Assembly: GCA_040307385.1 (NCBI GenBank)
Contig: JAWRJQ010000082.1
Span: forward strand, 1 to 17,067
From: RUG721 sp040307385
Lineage (GTDB): Bacteria > Actinomycetota > Coriobacteriia > Coriobacteriales > Atopobiaceae
DNA length: 17,067 nt
Direction: 5' to 3'
Shown: positions 1 through 7,756 of the stretch, in pieces
How positions within the stretch are numbered: the first letter of the stretch is position 1
Layout: every line of letters starts with the position of its first letter
Position numbers and translations under genes: made by a program
The notes under the pieces: model-generated
What the model was told of the DNA's origin: nothing
Database searches by the model: none
Seen by the model: the letters and a program-made list of their open reading frames with translations, nothing else

Positions 1-15
1 ACGAGACGCGATGCG

Positions 16-23
16 AGAGGAGG
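16..23 (+). promoter_or_regulatory. Strong ribosome binding site of mraZ
   Basis: The purine stretch AGAGGAGG lies 5 bases before the ATG at 29. The competing in-frame ATG at 11 lies before this site, so the site decides the mraZ start. Confidence 0.7.
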
Positions 24-28
24 AGAGG

Positions 29-457
29 ATGTACGTAACCGGCACCTATCAGCACAACCTGGATGCCAAGCAGCGTCTCACCCTCCCCGCCGATTTTCGC
101 CGCCAGATCGATGGCACCGTGTACCTCGTCAGGGTTCTGGATTGCGTGTACGGCTTCACGCCCGAGGGGCACAGGGACTACGTTGACTCCCTGTTCGCCG
201 ACGGCTACGATCCGCGCGACCGCAAGATGGAGGCGCTCCGCCGCTACATCAACGCCCAGACGGTCATGTCCGATGTCGATTCGGCCGGACGCGTCAGCCT
301 GAGCAAGATGGACGCCAAGGTGCACGCGCTGCTTGGTCGCGAGGTGGTCATCGTGGGAAACACCGACCACTTCGAGATCTGGAATGCGGCCGCATGGAAC
401 GAGAAGCAGGAAGCCCTCACCGACGAGGACTTCGCCGCCCTCCTGTACCGCGAGTAG
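29..457 (+). CDS. mraZ: MraZ, dcw-cluster transcriptional regulator
   Basis: MraZ is a nucleoid-associated, DNA-binding regulator made of two AbrB-like (SpoVT/AbrB) folds and usually represses the dcw operon that it heads. Both half-motifs are visible: LDAKQRLTLPADFR near the N-terminus and SDVDSAGRVSLSK around residues 80-93. The protein is 142 aa from this start, normal for the family (about 140-150). The ATG at 29 is preferred over an in-frame ATG at 11 because a strong AGGAGG (18-23) sits 5 bases before it and the protein then begins MYVTGTYQHNLD, as in homologues. It is the first gene of the cluster in this window. The promoter and the usual MraZ-binding direct repeats would lie upstream of position 1 and cannot be seen. 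Confidence 0.95.
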   Translation: MYVTGTYQHNLDAKQRLTLPADFRRQIDGTVYLVRVLDCVYGFTPEGHRDYVDSLFADGYDPRDRKMEALRRYINAQTVMSDVDSAGRVSLSKMDAKVHALLGREVVIVGNTDHFEIWNAAAWNEKQEALTDEDFAALLYRE

Positions 458-463
458 GTTCCC

Positions 464-1423
464 GTGGGCAACTTGACAGCTGAATATCGGCACGTACCCG
501 TGATGCTTTCTCATGTTCTCGCCGAGCTGGATCCCAAGAGGGGAGAGGTCGTCTGCGACTGCACCCTCGGCGGGGCCGGGCACTCGGTGGAACTCGCGAG
601 GAGGATCGCGCCCGAGGGGCTTCTGATCGGCATCGACCAGGACGACATGGCCCTCGAAGCGGCATCCGAGCGCCTCGCGCGCGAGGTTCCCGAGGCCGAG
701 ACCCTCGTCCTCAAGGGGAACTTCTCCCAGATGGACGACCTCCTCGTCACGGCGCAGATTCCCGGCGTCGACTGCTTTCTGTTCGACCTGGGCGTCTCGT
801 CGCCGCAACTCGATACTCCGGAACGGGGCTTTTCGTACCACGAGGACGCCCCTCTTGACATGCGGATGGATTCGGAGAACAACACCCTTACCGCAGCCGA
901 GGTCATCAACCACTACAACGAAACCGACCTCATCCGAATCCTCCGCATGTACGGAGATGAGCGTCATGCTCCGCGCATCGCAGCCAGAATCGTAGCCGCG
1001 CGGAGCAAAGCGCCCATCATATCGACCCTGCAGCTGGCGGAGCTCGTCAAGAGCGCCATTCCAGCTGCGGTCAGGCGCACCGGAGGGCACCCGGCGAGAA
1101 GAACGTTCCAAGCCCTGCGCATCGAGGTCAACCATGAGCTCGACGCGCTCGAACAGGGCCTCGACGCAGCGCTTCGCTGGGCCAATCCGGGCGGACGCAT
1201 CTGCGTCATCTCCTACCATTCGCTCGAAGATCGCATCGTGTCGCACGTCTTCTCCGAGATGTCCCGGGGCTGCACCTGTCCGCCGGACTTCCCGGTGTGC
1301 GTCTGCGGGAACGTACCGATAGTCCGCGTTCGATCGCGCAAGGCCATGGCTGCCTCGCCGGACGAAGTGGACGCGAACCCGAGGGCGAGAAGCGCCCTCA
1401 TGCGCGTGGCCGAGAAGCTCTAG
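464..1423 (+). CDS. rsmH: RsmH, 16S rRNA (cytosine-1402-N4)-methyltransferase
   Basis: RsmH (MraW) is the SAM-dependent enzyme that methylates N4 of C1402 in the 16S rRNA decoding centre. The family signatures are all present: the SAM-binding loop DCTLGGAGHS, the acidic GIDQDD, FLFDLGVSSPQLD, ERGFSYHEDAPLDMRMD, RRTFQALRIEVNHELD and VISYHSLEDRIVSHVF. A cysteine-rich stretch CTCPPDFPVCVCG near the C-terminus is also usual for the family. At 319 aa the length is normal. The start is a GTG only 6 bp after the mraZ stop with a weak Shine-Dalgarno (TAGG), so translation probably depends on coupling to mraZ. No later start keeps the conserved N-terminal HVPVML. The gene order mraZ-rsmH-ftsL-ftsI is the canonical dcw head. 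Confidence 0.96.
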   Translation: MGNLTAEYRHVPVMLSHVLAELDPKRGEVVCDCTLGGAGHSVELARRIAPEGLLIGIDQDDMALEAASERLAREVPEAETLVLKGNFSQMDDLLVTAQIPGVDCFLFDLGVSSPQLDTPERGFSYHEDAPLDMRMDSENNTLTAAEVINHYNETDLIRILRMYGDERHAPRIAARIVAARSKAPIISTLQLAELVKSAIPAAVRRTGGHPARRTFQALRIEVNHELDALEQGLDAALRWANPGGRICVISYHSLEDRIVSHVFSEMSRGCTCPPDFPVCVCGNVPIVRVRSRKAMAASPDEVDANPRARSALMRVAEKL

Positions 1424-1493
1424 GCTTCGCGCACCCGCCACATACGCACCATCGACGAAGCACTGACGAAAGACATACGAACAAGGAACGCAG

Positions 1494-2045
1494 ATGAACA
1501 CCTTTAACGCAGAAGCACTTGAATACGAGGAGCTGTACGAGAACCGCACCCAGCGCGCACTCGACGCAGAACCCCGTTTCGAGGTCGTCACGGGCGGAGG
1601 CCTCGACGCCCGCGCACGCGCAGGCGTCTCATCCCAGTTCCTCGCGCGCGTGAAGATGGTCGTCGCGGGCGCCGTTCTGATCTTCGCGCTCGGATCCATG
1701 CGCGTTGCGCTCACGTCCCTCACCGTTTCGCAGCTCACCTCGAACGCGCAGATGCGCGAGCAAATCACGAGCTACGAGACGAGCAACGACAACCTTCGCG
1801 TGGAGCGTTCGCTCATGGCGAGCGCCACCCGCATCGATCGCATCGCCGCCCAGAACTACGGCATGGTCAACGCGGCATCCTATGATGTCATCGTCCTCGA
1901 AACCGAGGAAGAGGCGTCCGCCGAAGAGGTTGCCGAGGCGGATGCCGCTGCGGACGAGGAGGCCGAGGCCGCGGTTGAGGCGGAGGCCCCGGCGGCGGAT
2001 CACAACAGCACCCTCGACACGGCGCAGCTGGCAGCCGACCTGTAG
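1494..2045 (+). CDS. ftsL: FtsL-like septum protein with acidic C-terminal tail
   Basis: This is a probable bitopic division protein of the FtsL/DivIC type, which recruits and activates the septal synthase FtsI-FtsW. Sequence conservation is weak, as is usual for FtsL, so the call rests on position (between rsmH and ftsI) and architecture. The protein has a cytoplasmic N-terminus of about 50 residues, one membrane helix (about 53-75), and a heptad-like coiled-coil segment (about 80-115) ending in ATRIDRIAAQNYGMV, the typical FtsL/DivIC motif. It is 183 aa against about 100-130 for common FtsL proteins. The extra length is an Ala/Glu/Asp tail (about 136-169) that should lie outside the membrane. 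The ATG has a good AAGGA (1483-1487) 6 bases upstream. The 70-bp gap from rsmH shows only a weak 6-bp dyad (GCTTCG 1424-1429 / CGAAGC 1456-1461). Confidence 0.8.
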   Translation: MNTFNAEALEYEELYENRTQRALDAEPRFEVVTGGGLDARARAGVSSQFLARVKMVVAGAVLIFALGSMRVALTSLTVSQLTSNAQMREQITSYETSNDNLRVERSLMASATRIDRIAAQNYGMVNAASYDVIVLETEEEASAEEVAEADAAADEEAEAAVEAEAPAADHNSTLDTAQLAADL

Positions 2046-2061
2046 GGCAGGGCCCGGCATC

Positions 2062-3849
2062 GTGGCGCGCAACGGATACAGCTCCCATCGGAACAGGAAT
2101 ACATCCGAGGCCTCGTACGACGAGGCCTCGCGTGCGCGCTACCGCCGCCGTGCGTCGCGCGCGGGCGGTTCGGGATCGGGTGGATTCGATCACGGCATCT
2201 CGATCATCCAGGTGCTGTTTCTCGCGGTGTTCGCCGCCGTGGCGCTCCGCCTCGTCTGGCTCCAGGTGGTCCAGGCGCGCGAGCTGTCGCAGGCCGCCGA
2301 GGACCGCCGCACCAACGTCATGACCCTCTACGCGCGCCGCGGCACCATCTACGACCGCAACGGCAACGTGCTCGCGATGAGCGTCGAGTGCACCACCGTC
2401 TACGCGAACCCCATGGACATCGACAACCCCTCGCGCGTGGCGCAGATCCTCGCGCAGAACCTCGGCGGGTCGGTGTACGACTACCTGGGCGATCTGAATT
2501 CCGATACCACCTTCGTTTATATAAAGCAGAAAGTCGATAAGGAGGTGGCCGAGAAGCTCGCATCCGAGCTCGCAGCCGAGGACCTCGCGGGCATCTACTA
2601 TCTCGACGACACCAAGCGCGTCTACCCCTACGGCGACGTGGCGGGTCAGATCCTCGGCGTCGTGGGCACCGACGGCGACGGTCTCACCGGCCTCGAATAC
2701 TACTACGACGACATCCTGCGCGGCGAGAACGGCCAGATGATCGTCGAGGAGGGGCTCGGCGGCGTGCCCATCGCGGGCGGAGCATCGCAGATCATCGAGG
2801 CGAAGAACGGCACCGATATCGTCATCTCCATCGACGTCAACATCCAGACCACGGCAGAAAACGCGCTCGCCGAGGCCGTCTCGACCTACAAGGCGGAGTC
2901 CGGCTCGGTCATGGTCACCGATCCGCGCACCGGCGAGATCCTCGCGGCCTGCTCGACGCCGCTCGCGCATCTCGAAGACCTCGAGCATACGGATCCTGCT
3001 GCCCTCAACCTCAGGCTCACGTCCGATTCCTACGAACCCGGCTCGGTCTTCAAGGTGATCACGCTCGCGACGGCGTTCGACAACGATCTCGTGACGCCCT
3101 CCACGGTGCTCTCCGTGCCGGCAACGGTCCTCGTGGGCGACGACTACGTCTTCGATGATTGGGAGCGCGACCACGAGCAGCAGGTCACCGTCCGCGAGAT
3201 CCTCCAGAACTCCTATAACACGGGCACCGCGTTGATCGCGCAGTCGGTCATCGGAGCCGAGCGCTTCGCCGCAGGCGTGGATGCGCTCGGCATCGGCCAT
3301 GCCACGGGCATCGATTATCCCGGCGAGGCAACGGGCATGGTGACGAGATATGCAGACTACGATGGCTCGACCTGCGGCTTCATGTCATTCGGCCAAAGCG
3401 TCGCCATTCCCATGATCCAGATCGTGCGCGCGTTCGGCGCCATTGCGAACGACGGCGTGCTCACCACGCCCCACTTCCTCATCGCCCAAGGCGGCGAGAT
3501 GGTCGACTGGGGAGCGGGCGAGCGTGCCATCAGCCCCGAGGCGGCTGCGATGACCGTCGATTGCATGCGCGCGGTCATGACCGACGGAACCGGCGTGAAC
3601 GGCCAGGTCGTCGGCTACGATGTCGCAGGGAAGACGGGTACCGGCGAGCAGTCCGTGGAGGGGGAGGGCTACACCGGAGCGCACTTCACGGCTTCGCTCT
3701 GCGGGTTCGCCAACGCCGACGACCCCGAAGTGCTCGTGTACGTGGGCCTCAACGGCGTCAGTTTCCTCGCGAGCGCCTCGTCTGCCTATCTCTTCTCGAC
3801 TATCATGGAAGAGGCCGTGAACGACGTGGGCGTGCAGCCCGTCAACTGA
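2062..3849 (+). CDS. ftsI: FtsI, class B penicillin-binding protein (septal transpeptidase)
   Basis: This is the septal D,D-transpeptidase that crosslinks peptidoglycan at division, partner of FtsW. From the GTG at 2062 it is 595 aa. It has a basic cytoplasmic N-terminus (about 1-45, rich in Arg and Ser), one membrane helix (about 48-70), the dimerisation-domain signature RRGTIYDRNG (about 92-101), and a transpeptidase domain with all three active-site motifs: Ser328-Val-Phe-Lys331, Ser384-Tyr-Asn386 and Lys524-Thr-Gly. No PASTA repeats follow; it ends soon after the catalytic domain. The GTG is chosen because AGGGCAGGG lies about 10 bases upstream and the reading frame before it runs back into ftsL. 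The gap from ftsL is 16 bp. The next gene is murF, not murE. Confidence 0.94.
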   Translation: MARNGYSSHRNRNTSEASYDEASRARYRRRASRAGGSGSGGFDHGISIIQVLFLAVFAAVALRLVWLQVVQARELSQAAEDRRTNVMTLYARRGTIYDRNGNVLAMSVECTTVYANPMDIDNPSRVAQILAQNLGGSVYDYLGDLNSDTTFVYIKQKVDKEVAEKLASELAAEDLAGIYYLDDTKRVYPYGDVAGQILGVVGTDGDGLTGLEYYYDDILRGENGQMIVEEGLGGVPIAGGASQIIEAKNGTDIVISIDVNIQTTAENALAEAVSTYKAESGSVMVTDPRTGEILAACSTPLAHLEDLEHTDPAALNLRLTSDSYEPGSVFKVITLATAFDNDLVTPSTVLSVPATVLVGDDYVFDDWERDHEQQVTVREILQNSYNTGTALIAQSVIGAERFAAGVDALGIGHATGIDYPGEATGMVTRYADYDGSTCGFMSFGQSVAIPMIQIVRAFGAIANDGVLTTPHFLIAQGGEMVDWGAGERAISPEAAAMTVDCMRAVMTDGTGVNGQVVGYDVAGKTGTGEQSVEGEGYTGAHFTASLCGFANADDPEVLVYVGLNGVSFLASASSAYLFSTIMEEAVNDVGVQPVN

Positions 3850-3869
3850 TCGAAAAAGGAACCATCGAC

Positions 3870-5306
3870 ATGCTGGAACTGTCTGCTTCCGATATCGCCG
3901 CCCACACCGGCGCGCAGCTTCTGACCGGCGCCGATACGCGTGTCTTCGGCGAGACGGTCATCGACTCTCGCAAGGCGGCTCCGGGTGCGCTCTTCGTCGC
4001 CTTCAAGGGCGAGAAGAGCGACGGCAACGGCTTCGTGCGCACCGCCCTCGAAGCGGGGGCGGCCGCTGCGGTGCTCTCGGCTGCGCCCGCCCCCGACGTG
4101 CTCGCCTACGCGCAGGCGAACGGCCGTGCGCTGCTGCGCGCGCAGGACGACGACGGCGAGGGGTTCCTGCTGCGCCTCGCCGCTTACGAGCGCACCCGCC
4201 ACCCCGGCTGGATCGTCGTGGGCGTGACGGGTTCGGTGGGCAAGACCACCACCAAGGACATGCTCGCCTGCGCGCTGTCGGTGCGGTATCGCACCCATGC
4301 GACCGCAGGCAACTACAACAACCTCATCGGCATGCCGCTCACGCTGCTCAACGCCCCGTCGGACGCCGAGGCGCTCGTGCTCGAGATGGGCATGGACGGT
4401 CTGGGCCAGATCGAGCGCATGGCGCGCGCGGCGCGTCCCGTGCTCGCCGCCATCACCAACGTGGGCGTGAGCCATCTCGAACATCTCAAATCGCGCGAGA
4501 ACATCGCGCGGGCCAAGGCGGAGATCGTCAGCGGAATGGAGGCCGCCTGCGGCATCGAACCCGCCCTTGCGCTCACGAGCGCCAACGACTTCACGCCCTT
4601 CATCGTGCGTGCCTTCGCCGAGCCTGCGGGCGTCCGCACGTTCACGGTGGGGTCGCATGAGGACGATGACGTGCGCCAGCTCGGCATCGCCCTGCACGAC
4701 GATGCTACCGCAGGCGCCGATCTCCTGTTCTCAGACGGCACGGCAATCGCCCTCGAGCTTCCCGTTCCCGGGGCGAGCGCCGTCGTCGATGCCATGCTCG
4801 CGCTTACGATCGCACGTCGTGCGGGCGTCGATGCGCATGATGCTGCGCGTGCGCTGTCGCACATGGAGCTCACCTCCATGCGGCTCGACGTGCGCGAGAC
4901 CGCGACGGGCGTCCGCGTGATCGACGACGCCTACAACGCGAGCCCCGCGTCCATGGCGAGCTCGCTCGCCGTGCTGGCCTCGATGTCGTGCACGGGCAGG
5001 CGCTTCGCCGTGCTCGGCGAGATGCTCGAGCTGGGAGAGGACGAGGCGCAGATGCATGCATGCGTGGGCGCCTACGCCGCCGCCCTGGACCTCGACATGA
5101 TCGTCTGCATCGGAGGGCGTCTCGCGCGCGCAATCGCCGAAGGGGCCCGCACCGTCGGTGCCTCGGAGGACGCGATTTTGATGTTCGATTCGGTATCAGA
5201 GGCCCTCGAGGCGCTCGTTCCCGTACTATGTGAGGGCGATGTGCTGCTCGCCAAGGCTTCGCGCGGCAGCGGTCTCGACGAGTTCGTCAAGGGAGTTCTC
5301 GCATGA
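3870..5306 (+). CDS. murF: MurF, UDP-MurNAc-tripeptide:D-Ala-D-Ala ligase
   Basis: MurF is the cytoplasmic ATP-dependent ligase that adds D-Ala-D-Ala to UDP-MurNAc-tripeptide, giving the pentapeptide precursor. From the ATG at 3870 (AAAAAGGA about 9 bases upstream) it is 478 aa, a normal length. It shows the N-terminal Mur domain with VIDSRKAAPGALFVAFKGE, the P-loop GVTGSVGKTTTKDM with Lys125, the MurF-specific GNYNNLIGMPLTLL, NVGVSHLEHLKSRENI, and the C-terminal IDDAYNASPASM (about 351-362). The NYNNLIG and DAYNASP motifs favour MurF over MurE, whose place just after ftsI it occupies. The start is 20 bp after ftsI and the stop overlaps mraY (ATGA), so translational coupling is likely. A longer in-frame reading back into ftsI has no support. 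Confidence 0.95.
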   Translation: MLELSASDIAAHTGAQLLTGADTRVFGETVIDSRKAAPGALFVAFKGEKSDGNGFVRTALEAGAAAAVLSAAPAPDVLAYAQANGRALLRAQDDDGEGFLLRLAAYERTRHPGWIVVGVTGSVGKTTTKDMLACALSVRYRTHATAGNYNNLIGMPLTLLNAPSDAEALVLEMGMDGLGQIERMARAARPVLAAITNVGVSHLEHLKSRENIARAKAEIVSGMEAACGIEPALALTSANDFTPFIVRAFAEPAGVRTFTVGSHEDDDVRQLGIALHDDATAGADLLFSDGTAIALELPVPGASAVVDAMLALTIARRAGVDAHDAARALSHMELTSMRLDVRETATGVRVIDDAYNASPASMASSLAVLASMSCTGRRFAVLGEMLELGEDEAQMHACVGAYAAALDLDMIVCIGGRLARAIAEGARTVGASEDAILMFDSVSEALEALVPVLCEGDVLLAKASRGSGLDEFVKGVLA

Positions 5307-6334
5307 TCGGCAACCCATCATACCCCACCTACCAGGTTTTTCTCGCCATCGGCATCTCGGGCATCATCTCCATCGTGCTCATGCCGCTCTTCATCCGCCT
5401 GATGAAGCGCGAGGGCGTCGGCCAGCAGATCCGCGCCGACGGCCCCCAGCGGCACCTCACCAAACAGGGAACGCCCACGATGGGCGGGCTCATCATCCTG
5501 CTCTCGATGCTCATCACCTGCGCCATTCTCGGCGGTTGGAACCCGAGCATGGTGCTCGCCGTGGTGGCCACCCTGCTCACCGGCGTGCTCGGGCTGCTCG
5601 ACGACATCGAGTCGGTGGCCCACGAGCGCTCGCTCGGCCTCACGCCGGGCCAGAAGATGGCGGGCCTCATAGCCATCTCGGTGGGGTTCTGCCTCTACGC
5701 GGTCAACGTGTGCCATATCTCGCCCGCGATCGCCTTCCCCGGAGGGTTCGAGATCGATCTCGGCGTGCTCGCGCTCTCGATCCCCGTGGGCGGCTTCACC
5801 CTCTCCATTCCCTGGCTCTACGTGTTCTTCGTGTTCCTGCTCATGGCGGGCCTCTCGAACTCCGTCAACCTCACAGACGGCCTCGACGGCCTTGCGGGCG
5901 GCTGCACGATGGTGGTCATGCTCGTCATGGCGATGGTCGCGTTCCGCAACGAGGAGCTCGGCCTGGCCATCTTCGCCGCCTCGATCGGCGGCGCGTGCCT
6001 GGGGTTCCTCTGGTACAACTGCTATCCTGCCACCATCTTCATGGGAGACACGGGCTCTCTGGCCTTGGGCGCCGCCTTCGCCGCGCTCGCCGTGCTCACC
6101 AAAACCGAGGTGACCTCGCTCGTGATGGGGGGCCTCTTCATCATCGAGGCGCTCTCCGTCATCATCCAGGTTTTGAGCTTCAAAGCCACGGGTAAGCGCG
6201 TGTTTCTGATGGCGCCGCTGCACCACCATTTTGAGAAGCTCGGCTGGAGCGAGACGAAGGTCGTGATTCGCTTCTGGATCATCTCCGCAGCCTGCGCCGC
6301 CGTAGGCTTCGCCCTCTATTTTCAGCTGGGATAG
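5303..6334 (+). CDS. mraY: MraY, phospho-MurNAc-pentapeptide translocase
   Basis: MraY is the integral membrane enzyme that transfers phospho-MurNAc-pentapeptide to undecaprenyl phosphate, forming lipid I. At 343 aa with about ten membrane helices it fits the family. Conserved elements are TPTMGGL (about 57-63), the Asp100-Asp101 pair in LLDDIESV, NLTDGLDGLAGG (189-200), FMGDTGSLALGA (246-257) and the catalytic triple histidine APLHHHFEKLGWSE (His307-309). The start overlaps the murF stop by 4 bases and has AAGGGAG (5289-5295) upstream. Confidence 0.97.
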   Translation: MIGNPSYPTYQVFLAIGISGIISIVLMPLFIRLMKREGVGQQIRADGPQRHLTKQGTPTMGGLIILLSMLITCAILGGWNPSMVLAVVATLLTGVLGLLDDIESVAHERSLGLTPGQKMAGLIAISVGFCLYAVNVCHISPAIAFPGGFEIDLGVLALSIPVGGFTLSIPWLYVFFVFLLMAGLSNSVNLTDGLDGLAGGCTMVVMLVMAMVAFRNEELGLAIFAASIGGACLGFLWYNCYPATIFMGDTGSLALGAAFAALAVLTKTEVTSLVMGGLFIIEALSVIIQVLSFKATGKRVFLMAPLHHHFEKLGWSETKVVIRFWIISAACAAVGFALYFQLG

Positions 6335-6346
6335 GAGGCATCGCCC

Positions 6347-7753
6347 GTGCAGTGCTACGGAGACGTGTGCGTCTTGGGCCTGGGCCGCGCCGGCACCGCC
6401 GCCGCATCCCTTCTGGCCGATCTTCTCGCCGAGGGGCGCGTGAGCTCGCTGACCGTGTACGGCGGCCTTACCGCTCAGGCGAACGATGCAACGCGCGCGC
6501 TCGAGCAGCGCGGCGCCCGCGTGATCCTCGGCACCGAGGATGTGCGGGGCGCCTACGACCTCGTCGTGGCATCTCCGGGCATCCCTCCCGTGAGCGGTTT
6601 CTTCCACAACGCCGTCCTCCACAGCCGCGAGATCATCGGCGAGCCCGAGCTCGCGTGGCGCGAGAGCCCCGAGCGCTGGATCGCGGTGACCGGAACCAAC
6701 GGCAAGACCACCACCACCGCGCTCGTGGGCGCCCTGCTCGAACAGGGAGGGTGCGACGTGCGCCTCGTGGGAAACATCGGCACGTCCGTCTCGGCCGAGG
6801 TGCGGGATCGTGCGCCCGGCAGCTGGTTTGCTGCCGAGCTCTCGAGCTTCCAGCTGGAGGAGACGCGCGATCTGCGCCCTCGCGCGGCGTGTTTGCTCAA
6901 CATCACGCCCGATCACGTGGACTGGCACGGGTCGATGGAGGCATATGCCGCAGCCAAGGAGCGCATCTTCGCCAACATGGGGGGAGACGACCTCGCCGTG
7001 GTGTCCAACGAGGACGCATGGTGCCGCGCCATCGCGGATCGCCTCATCGCGCGCGGCGTGCGCACCTGCCTGCTCGACGTGCACGGCTCGCCCGACGCTC
7101 CGTGCGCGGCGTTTGTGCGCGGCAAGCGCCTCGTCGTTCGCCTCGATGGCGGGGAGCATCCGCTGATCACGACGGATGAGCTGCCCATCCGCGGCGAGCA
7201 TAACATCCAAAACGCCCTCGCGGCATCCGCGCTCGCGCTCGCAGCCGGCGTCTCGGACGCCGCTCTTTGCGCCGGGCTTTCCGCCTTCGCCCCGCTCGAG
7301 CATCGCATCGAGCCCTGCGGCGAGCGGGGAGGCGTGCGCTTCATCAACGACTCCAAGGCCACCAATCCCGATTCGGTGGAGAAAGCCCTCACGGCGTTTC
7401 CCGCAGGGCATGTCCTCGTGCTGCTCGGCGGCCACGACAAGGGCACCGACCTCGCGTCGATGGCCGATACCGTCGCGCGCACCTGCAAGGTTGCCGTCTG
7501 CTTCGGCGAGGCGGGGCCGCGCATCGCCGCGGCGCTGCACAGGGCGGTCGGGGAGCGCGCCGCCGCGCTCTCGATCGTCGAGGCGCCGCATCTGGCCGAA
7601 GCGCTCGATGCGGCGGCTGCGGCCGCGATGCCGGGCGATACGGTGCTGCTTTCGCCGGCATGCTCGTCGTTCGACGAGTTCGACGACTACACCGAGCGCG
7701 GCCGCGTGTTCAAGGAGCTCGTGGCCCGCATCGTGGAGACGGGCGGGATGTAG
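6347..7753 (+). CDS. murD: MurD, UDP-MurNAc-L-alanine:D-glutamate ligase
   Basis: MurD adds D-glutamate to UDP-MurNAc-L-Ala in the cytoplasm. The 468-aa product has an N-terminal nucleotide-sugar-binding Rossmann-like domain (VLGLGRAGTAAASLL), the ATP P-loop VTGTNGKTTTTALVG with Lys120, the MurD-type SSFQLEETRDLRPRAA, NITPDHVDWHGSMEAY, NDSKATNPDSVEKAL, LLGGHDKGTDL and the C-terminal LLSPACSSFDEFDDY. The start is a GTG with an excellent TAGGAGG (6332-6338) 8 bases upstream, 12 bp after mraY. It is followed by ftsW after 3 bp. Confidence 0.96.
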   Translation: MQCYGDVCVLGLGRAGTAAASLLADLLAEGRVSSLTVYGGLTAQANDATRALEQRGARVILGTEDVRGAYDLVVASPGIPPVSGFFHNAVLHSREIIGEPELAWRESPERWIAVTGTNGKTTTTALVGALLEQGGCDVRLVGNIGTSVSAEVRDRAPGSWFAAELSSFQLEETRDLRPRAACLLNITPDHVDWHGSMEAYAAAKERIFANMGGDDLAVVSNEDAWCRAIADRLIARGVRTCLLDVHGSPDAPCAAFVRGKRLVVRLDGGEHPLITTDELPIRGEHNIQNALAASALALAAGVSDAALCAGLSAFAPLEHRIEPCGERGGVRFINDSKATNPDSVEKALTAFPAGHVLVLLGGHDKGTDLASMADTVARTCKVAVCFGEAGPRIAAALHRAVGERAAALSIVEAPHLAEALDAAAAAAMPGDTVLLSPACSSFDEFDDYTERGRVFKELVARIVETGGM

Positions 7754-7756
7754 CAT

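Noticed and set aside
1424..1461. GCTTCG/CGAAGC dyad between rsmH and ftsL as a terminator
   Set aside because: The stem is only 6 bp with a 26-base loop and no T-tract. Closely packed dcw genes continue on both sides.
2538..2546. AAGGAGGTG inside ftsI, in a locally AT-rich patch
   Set aside because: It looks like a strong ribosome site, but no start codon follows at a usable distance in any frame that stays open. The conserved FtsI reading continues through it.
1888..3300. 470-codon open frame on the - strand opposite ftsI
   Set aside because: It is an antisense shadow of ftsI with biased composition and no recognisable motif or start signal.
5318..7756. Very long open frame on the - strand (812 codons) opposite mraY and murD
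   Set aside because: High-GC coding DNA commonly leaves the antisense frame open. The translation is rich in His/Arg/Glu/Ala with no domain, while the + strand carries two textbook enzymes over the same bases.
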